DNA from: Bdellovibrionales bacterium
GTDB lineage: Bacteria > Bdellovibrionota > Bacteriovoracia > Bacteriovoracales > Bacteriovoracaceae
Direction of reading: 5' to 3'
Assembly: GCA_030633015.1 (NCBI GenBank)
Contig: DAOVTR010000079.1
Span: 1 to 7,178 of the forward strand
DNA length: 7,178 nucleotides
The notes under the pieces are model-generated. The model saw nothing but the letters and a program-made list of their open reading frames with translations. It was not told the DNA's origin and searched no databases. Position 1 is the stretch's first letter, and each line of letters starts with the position of its first letter. Both the position numbers and the translations under genes were made by a program. This document shows positions 1 through 5,118 of the stretch, piece by piece.

Positions 1-1902
1 ATGGCGAAATTCATGCTTTTTGCTGCAAATAAATCGGATAATGAAAAGATTAAAATATTCAATGAAGCACGTACATACTTTAACAAGGTTGCAACTCCCC
101 TACTTGAAAATATTGAATCACAAATAAAAGGACAAGACCCAATACATAGCTTTGAAATTATACCTGCTCCCCAATGGACGCTTAATTCTGAAATTAATTT
201 CTTACTAGATGAAGTTAAAAAATTGCCAGAAGGAAAAGACGGAATGCGCCTAAACCAACTTCTTAATATTAGTTCTGAGTTTTTACCATCTATAGTTGGT
301 CAACTTCCAGACACAAACATTGAAAACAAAGAGGATCTTTCAGATTTTCTTAAAGCATTAAGTGATACTAATGGCAATAATGATGATCGAGCACTACTTT
401 TAATAAACAAATTTGAAGAAAAATTTGATATTTATTTTAATAAAATAAAACATGTTGGAAAATTTCTATCTGAATCAGGAGAAATTTCATTTCCAAGTAA
501 AACATTAGAAACTTTTGTAAAATCCTTTTTAGATTTTTACTATAACAATATAAATGAAGATATTTTAAAAAATATAATTTCAGATATTCTTTCATTAAAA
601 AAACATCCAACCAATATTGAAGTTGCTCAAGTTATGTTTAAAAATTCAGGACCTGGGCTTGGAAAAACATTACAACAGCTAGCAAAAGAACCTGGCATGG
701 GTGAATCAATTAAAAAACTAATGGAAATGCTAGAGTCAAAAGGTAAACAAGTTCCATATCACTTGGTTAAAAAAATAGTACAGCAAGACACGGGAGGCTA
801 TACATTTTTAAAAATAGATAATAGGCCAGTTGGAACAGGAACTATCGCTCAAGTTCATAGGGCAATTATAGATCATCAAGGCCATCAACAAATCGTTGCA
901 CTACGCTTTTTAAAACCTCAAATTAATGAACGTGCCCAAGCCGATTTGAAAATCCTTGAATTATTCCTTGAGGAATTTAAACAGTTAGATGCTTTTAAGA
1001 AAGTTCCAAATATCTCAAAGGTTATTTCTGGAATTAAAGATTTCTTACTACTTGATTTAGATATTGAAGGAACCATAAAAAGACAAATAATGGCGAAAAA
1101 GTATTATGAAAAGTCTGTTAAAGAAATTATCGATAATAATAAAAGAACTGTTACATTTAATGTTCCAAAAGTTTATCTACCCGAAAATGGCCACAAAACT
1201 AATTTACATATTCAAGAATTCTTAAGTGATGGTATGAAATTCTCCAAACTTGCCAATAAAGATAAGGCAAGTGCTCAATTTGCAAGTCAAGCAATTATGA
1301 GGCTATGGTTTGAACAAGCTTTATTTAAAGATGGTTTTATGCATGCGGATCTTCATCAAGGAAATTTCAAGGTTGCTGTTTTAGAAGATTCAAAAAATAT
1401 TAGAGTTGCAATTTTTGATTACGGAATGGCAGAGCTTTTAGAAAAAGATATTCAACGAGCATTTATTTTACTTGGTGCAGGATCTACTTACAATGATCCA
1501 AAAATAATTTCAAAAGCATTGGCCGGTATTATCATTAATTTCCCAAATGACAAAAATGCTTTAAATAAATTAACAAATGAAATTAATAAAGAAATAAGTA
1601 GTCAAAACAAGTCCTTAAAGCCTGTTGACTGGATTAAATTTATAGTAAAAGAAGGCCATCAACTACCTGATCAACTAGGAACTCTTGCTCGCGGAGGAGC
1701 ACTTGTTACACAACTTCCAAAGATTGTTGGACAAAAAACACTTTCAAAACAAATTGCCATTGAACTTGCTAAGAAAAATATATTACGTTCTATCATCGAT
1801 TGGAACTATGATTTTCCCCTAAATATTTCAGACCTAAAGCAACTTGGTATCAAGCAAATAAAAAAATCTTGTGTAAATATTATTAATAAGTTTTTCAAAT
1901 AA
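1..1902 (+). CDS. Divergent ABC1/ADCK/UbiB-family atypical kinase-like protein
   Basis: 633-residue protein of the ABC1/UbiB (AarF, COQ8) protein-kinase-like fold. Known members are ATP-binding proteins that support ubiquinone and other lipid metabolism. Recognisable in order: a degenerate KxGQ region (KTLQ, residues 222-225, inside a Gly-rich GPGLGK stretch); the nucleotide-loop segment GTGTIAQVHRA (278-288); the beta-3 strand VALR (299-302); an acidic helix (Glu324/325); the catalytic loop HADLHQGN (448-455); and the metal-binding DYG (473-475). Oddities: the usual Ala-rich loop is Gly/Thr, the beta-3 Lys is Arg302, and DFG is DYG. The first ~200 residues match nothing I recognise. I see no C-terminal membrane segments such as UbiB has, so it is probably soluble. 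The ATG is the first base of the window, so the ribosome site is invisible and the true start could lie upstream; Met5 is an alternative. Family assignment is firm. A direct role in quinone synthesis is not shown, so no symbol is given. Confidence 0.88.
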   Translation: MAKFMLFAANKSDNEKIKIFNEARTYFNKVATPLLENIESQIKGQDPIHSFEIIPAPQWTLNSEINFLLDEVKKLPEGKDGMRLNQLLNISSEFLPSIVGQLPDTNIENKEDLSDFLKALSDTNGNNDDRALLLINKFEEKFDIYFNKIKHVGKFLSESGEISFPSKTLETFVKSFLDFYYNNINEDILKNIISDILSLKKHPTNIEVAQVMFKNSGPGLGKTLQQLAKEPGMGESIKKLMEMLESKGKQVPYHLVKKIVQQDTGGYTFLKIDNRPVGTGTIAQVHRAIIDHQGHQQIVALRFLKPQINERAQADLKILELFLEEFKQLDAFKKVPNISKVISGIKDFLLLDLDIEGTIKRQIMAKKYYEKSVKEIIDNNKRTVTFNVPKVYLPENGHKTNLHIQEFLSDGMKFSKLANKDKASAQFASQAIMRLWFEQALFKDGFMHADLHQGNFKVAVLEDSKNIRVAIFDYGMAELLEKDIQRAFILLGAGSTYNDPKIISKALAGIIINFPNDKNALNKLTNEINKEISSQNKSLKPVDWIKFIVKEGHQLPDQLGTLARGGALVTQLPKIVGQKTLSKQIAIELAKKNILRSIIDWNYDFPLNISDLKQLGIKQIKKSCVNIINKFFK

Positions 1903-1933
1903 AAAAATTTACCATATATTAACAAGCAATATT

Positions 1934-3004
1934 ATGGAACAAAAACAAATTAATAAAGATTTTTTAACAAAAATTAATCGAATAAAAAAGACAATAAAAC
2001 CTATTAAGTTGGGCAGTTTAGAATTTACTTCTAAACTACTAATGGCGCCGATGGCCGGAATAACATCCGCTCCATTTCGTCTATTGATGCAAGACTTAGG
2101 TGCAGGTGGCACAGTAACAGAGTTAATCTCGGCCCATGCAATAAATTATAAAAATGAAAAAACATTAAAAATGCTTACCTCTCATCCTAAGGAGCTAAAC
2201 TTAGGAATCCAAATTTTTGGTGAAGAACAGACTTCTCTAGTCAAAGCAACAATAGAGGCCCAAAAATACAATCCTAAATTTATTGATTTAAATCTAGGAT
2301 GTCCTGTTAAAAAAGTAGTTAGCAAAGGAGGTGGCGCTGCGCTAACAGAAGATCTCAATAAACTAGAAAATATTTTAAAAGATATAAAAAAAAACATATC
2401 AATTCCATTAACCATTAAAATTAGAACTGGAAAAGATCAAGAAAACAAAAATGCTGAAGAGGTAGTCAAACTTGCAACTCAATGTGGAGTTGAATTTGTA
2501 GCAATCCACGGAAGAACGAGGGCCCAACAATATAAAGGCCGGGCCGATTGGGACTACCTTGAATCCATTGCTAAAAACAGTAAAATTCCAATCATTGGTA
2601 ACGGTGATTTGCACCATAGGTCAGTTTTAAAAAGCAGACTTGATACTACAAACTGCGACGCTTTAATGCTTGGAAGAGGTCCCATAAGAAATCCATTTTT
2701 ATTTTTGCAACCATTTAGCATTGAAGAATTTGTAGCTACTGATTACATTGAAGTTATTAAACTATTTAATATCTACTTAAATGAATATTTTGACCGTGAA
2801 AAACTTATTTTAACCCAACTAAAAAAACATGTGGTCTGGTTTGCATTTGGATTTTATGGTGCAGCCAAATTTAGAGGCTCAATTTTTACGCTTAAAACTA
2901 CCTCTGAAGTGCTAGATTTTACATATAATTATTTTTTAAATCTAGGAGATAGTACAAAATCATTAAGCTCAGATAGTGATTTCTTATCAAGCGGTCACGG
3001 GTAA
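1934..3004 (+). CDS. dusB: tRNA-dihydrouridine synthase, DusB-like
   Basis: 356-residue FMN-dependent TIM-barrel enzyme that reduces specific uridines of tRNA to dihydrouridine in the cytoplasm, with NADPH as the usual donor. Motifs in order: FMN-binding MAPMAGIT (37-44); the Dus signature IDLNLGCP (117-124) with catalytic Cys123, followed by a GGGAAL stretch (132-137) that fits the family pattern; KIRTG (162-166) with the FMN/substrate Lys162; HGRTRAQ (192-198); GNGD (222-225); and LGRGPIRNP (246-254). The C-terminal helical part (about 290-335) fits the tRNA-binding domain. KIRTG and HGRTRAQ favour the DusB branch, but the exact target uridine cannot be read from sequence. About 25 Lys-rich residues precede the usual family start. 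The only nearby alternative is a TTG at 2009, and no strong Shine-Dalgarno precedes either, so the ATG is kept. It lies 31 bases after the kinase-like gene with no terminator between, suggesting co-transcription. Confidence 0.95.
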   Translation: MEQKQINKDFLTKINRIKKTIKPIKLGSLEFTSKLLMAPMAGITSAPFRLLMQDLGAGGTVTELISAHAINYKNEKTLKMLTSHPKELNLGIQIFGEEQTSLVKATIEAQKYNPKFIDLNLGCPVKKVVSKGGGAALTEDLNKLENILKDIKKNISIPLTIKIRTGKDQENKNAEEVVKLATQCGVEFVAIHGRTRAQQYKGRADWDYLESIAKNSKIPIIGNGDLHHRSVLKSRLDTTNCDALMLGRGPIRNPFLFLQPFSIEEFVATDYIEVIKLFNIYLNEYFDREKLILTQLKKHVVWFAFGFYGAAKFRGSIFTLKTTSEVLDFTYNYFLNLGDSTKSLSSDSDFLSSGHG

Positions 3005-3094
3005 CCCCCTGAAATTAATGGCTATTCTATAGTCGACAAAAACACTAAGGTTTTCTCCGTTTTCTTCCGATATATAAGTTGAGATTAATAGACT

Positions 3095-3100
3095 TTGGAG
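3095..3100 (+). promoter_or_regulatory. Ribosome binding site (TTGGAG) deciding the start at 3106
   Basis: TTGGAG lies five bases before ATG 3106. This is good Shine-Dalgarno spacing, and it selects this ATG over the in-frame TTG at 3079. Only the ATG start puts a Lys followed directly by a hydrophobic stretch at the N-terminus, as expected for a signal peptide. Confidence 0.75.
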
Positions 3101-3105
3101 TCCTT

Positions 3106-4812
3106 ATGAAAATATTTATTATTTTATCTACTCTTTTAATAAGCTTTGGTGCCTATCCAATGGAGTGTAATCAAAATATAGATAATATTAAAAAAGTAAT
3201 TGATGCCCAAAAAAATATAAACAGTACCATTGATGGCAAATACAAAAACAAACCACTAAGCGAATTAATTGATCGGTACCGACTTCTTGCAAAAGAGTTT
3301 GAAGTATACAATACCATTGATAAATTAAAAAAAGATTATTTTTCAAAACTCTACTGCAAAAATCTTGATGATAAAACTTGCAAACTAAGTAAAAAAGATC
3401 AAGAAAATATATTTCTGCCCCTAAACAACTTAGATAAACTTTATGATTATTTTAAAGATGAAAAAAACGTTCAAAACTATGAAAATAGTTATGTCGAAGC
3501 AATCAACAGTCTAATTAAACAGCTACCTAATGGTACAATTAAAAAATCAGAGATGCTTGATTTTATTCAACAAGATGTTCCCAAGCATTATTATAATTTT
3601 GATAATAAATTTATTCGTTCAACCAAAGATATTGACAAAAATGAGTTATTAGATTTTTCTAAATTTAAATCAGAAAAAATAGAGGACATTAAAAAACAAG
3701 GTATAGGGGCAGCTTTTGGAAGATTAGATCTTATTGAAAAACACACTAAAAGAAAAGATGATCCATCCGTTTCCAGCGAAGATCTGAAAAAATTAGAAGA
3801 TACAATTATAGAGCATTTTGATAGATCCAGGAAAATGAATCCCTATAATAATAAAATTACCGGTAATAAAAAGTTGCAACCATTAGGATTACCCAAAACA
3901 AAAATTGAAGATATAGAAAAACTAAAACCCCAAATCAAATACAAAAACTTCACTACAAATAAAATGACTAAAGAACTTGATGATCTATCTTCTGAAATTG
4001 ATCTTATAGAAAAATCAATGCTCTCTATTGTAAGTCAAGATCGATTCAAAAAACTAAACACTCTAAAAAATGGCTACCTAAAAGAGACAAAAAGAAGTTG
4101 CAAAAATCAAAAGAGCTCAATTAATTATGCAGCAAAATGTCTTAACACAGAAATTCTTCCTACCGAAAGTGACAAAAGCAATAACTTTTTGGGCCTGACT
4201 AAATTCATGACAAAATTCAAAGAATTTTTTACTAAGACCATTGAGAGCGTAACAGGTTACAAAAAAGTATGCGCAGAGAGTGATCTAAAAGAGTTCTCAG
4301 ATGATCTTTGTAAAACGATTAAAGAGAGAAAAAAACAAAGGGCCGAGGCGAATTATAAAGATAACAACGAATATGATGACGAACGAAGTAGCGTTATTAG
4401 AAAACCTGAAAAACCTTCTAGGATAGCTAAAAAGAAGTGGGTTGAACCTACATCTGATGAATATATCAAAGCAAAGTGGCGATATGAAAATATGAACTAC
4501 TACTACAATGAAGATGGAATAATTGAAGGCACAGGAAATAGAAATAAAAGTATATTTAGTCAAGTTGCCCCAAGTATTCAATCTAATCTGTACTCTCTTT
4601 TTGGAACTTACAGCAGCTATAAATCACATGAGGCAACTCTCCCAATGACTGAGTTTCAATATAAATATCAAATTCAAAGAGAGGCCAATATTATAAGCTA
4701 TCAAGATGCAATGGCCGGCGCCTATAGCTCCTATTTTCCTTTTGCAGGATCTTTATATTATCCAACTTCTACTTTTGATACTATTAATACAAATTATTAT
4801 AATTTTCAGTAG
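3106..4812 (+). CDS. Exported Lys-rich helical protein with Tyr-rich tail, unknown function
   Basis: 568 residues from ATG 3106. I do not recognise the family. Residues 1-16 form a Sec-type signal peptide: Lys2, then a hydrophobic core, ending SFGA, with cleavage plausible after Ala16. The mature protein starts near a Cys at 21. It is not a clear lipoprotein because the residues before Cys21 (Y-P-M-E) do not form a lipobox. Residues ~25-450 are highly charged, Lys/Glu/Asp/Asn-rich and predicted mostly helical, with coiled-coil-like stretches around 280-325. There are seven Cys (21, 84, 92, 332, 345, 389, 402). All but Cys21 could form three local pairs, which fits an oxidising compartment. 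Residues ~405-465 are very basic and acidic by turns. From ~484 the composition switches to Tyr/Ser/Ala/Phe with about 12 Tyr and almost no Lys. The gene begins 101 bases after the dusB-like gene. It probably encodes a periplasmic or surface protein; no enzyme motif is visible. Confidence 0.85.
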   Translation: MKIFIILSTLLISFGAYPMECNQNIDNIKKVIDAQKNINSTIDGKYKNKPLSELIDRYRLLAKEFEVYNTIDKLKKDYFSKLYCKNLDDKTCKLSKKDQENIFLPLNNLDKLYDYFKDEKNVQNYENSYVEAINSLIKQLPNGTIKKSEMLDFIQQDVPKHYYNFDNKFIRSTKDIDKNELLDFSKFKSEKIEDIKKQGIGAAFGRLDLIEKHTKRKDDPSVSSEDLKKLEDTIIEHFDRSRKMNPYNNKITGNKKLQPLGLPKTKIEDIEKLKPQIKYKNFTTNKMTKELDDLSSEIDLIEKSMLSIVSQDRFKKLNTLKNGYLKETKRSCKNQKSSINYAAKCLNTEILPTESDKSNNFLGLTKFMTKFKEFFTKTIESVTGYKKVCAESDLKEFSDDLCKTIKERKKQRAEANYKDNNEYDDERSSVIRKPEKPSRIAKKKWVEPTSDEYIKAKWRYENMNYYYNEDGIIEGTGNRNKSIFSQVAPSIQSNLYSLFGTYSSYKSHEATLPMTEFQYKYQIQREANIISYQDAMAGAYSSYFPFAGSLYYPTSTFDTINTNYYNFQ

Positions 4813-5061
4813 TTAAGAAATTAGGCTGATGGACAAATATGCCTTCATATCAAGGCAATGGAGATTATTCTAAATCAAATATTTATAATTTTCTTGATAA
4901 TAATTTCAAAAACTTAACTTAGATATTTCACCTTTTTCAGCTCAAATAGCAGAGTAAATCCCTAGAGTATCGTGTTTTAAACTACAATAAAGGTAGAGAA
5001 GGCAAATATTTTTAAGAAGTTAAGAGCTGTTTCCGATTAACTATAAAGAAGATTGGGGAAT
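4813..5061 (+). other. Intergenic gap with possible frameshifted coding remnant
   Basis: 249 bases between the exported protein and the lipoprotein. It contains a 6-bp hairpin (4840-4857, stem TGCCTT/AAGGCA) without a following T-run. A 27-codon frame (4839-4922) and a second short frame (4922-4957) read like ordinary protein but are out of phase with each other. A weak promoter-like pair lies near the right end: TTAAGA (5020-5025), a 16-base spacer and TATAAA (5042-5047), though that would leave a very short leader. A TACAAT at 4983-4988 is another -10-like match with no good -35. No tRNA, CRISPR or insertion-sequence signature was seen. Confidence 0.5.
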
Positions 5062-5118
5062 ATGGGGAAGTTAAATTTTATTATTTTTATGATGTCTGTT
5101 TTATTTATACACTCCTGT
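5062..5118 (+). other. Lipoprotein signal peptide and lipobox
   Basis: Codes for residues 1-19 of the large lipoprotein: Met-Gly-Lys, a hydrophobic stretch rich in Ile/Phe/Met/Leu, then Ile-His-Ser-Cys. Cys19 would be the lipidated residue after signal peptidase II cleavage. His at -2 is unusual, but Ser at -1 and Ile at -3 are tolerated. The next residues (Met, Ser, Pro, Pro) form a flexible tether. Confidence 0.7.

Noticed and set aside
1909..2617. Minus-strand open frames at 1909-2112, 2182-2415 and 2408-2617
   Set aside because: They are antisense to the dusB-like gene, whose motifs are intact. Their translations show no domain and reflect AT-rich coding DNA.
3039..3054. AAAAC/GTTTT inverted repeat after the dusB-like gene as a terminator
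   Set aside because: The stem is 5 bp and nearly all A-T, with a T-run only within the stem. This is likely by chance in AT-rich DNA.
3079..3105. TTG start giving nine extra residues on the exported protein
   Set aside because: ATG 3106 has a well-spaced TTGGAG and starts directly at a signal peptide. The TTG has no ribosome site and would put an acidic/basic leader before it.
4297..4581. Minus-strand 94-codon frame with hydrophobic stretches
   Set aside because: It is antisense to the charged part of the exported-protein gene. Its Ile/Phe/Val richness is what reverse-complemented Lys/Asn/Asp codons produce.
4840..4857. Hairpin TGCCTT-loop-AAGGCA as a terminator for the exported-protein gene
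   Set aside because: The stem is only 6 bp and no T-run follows, so an intrinsic terminator is not supported.
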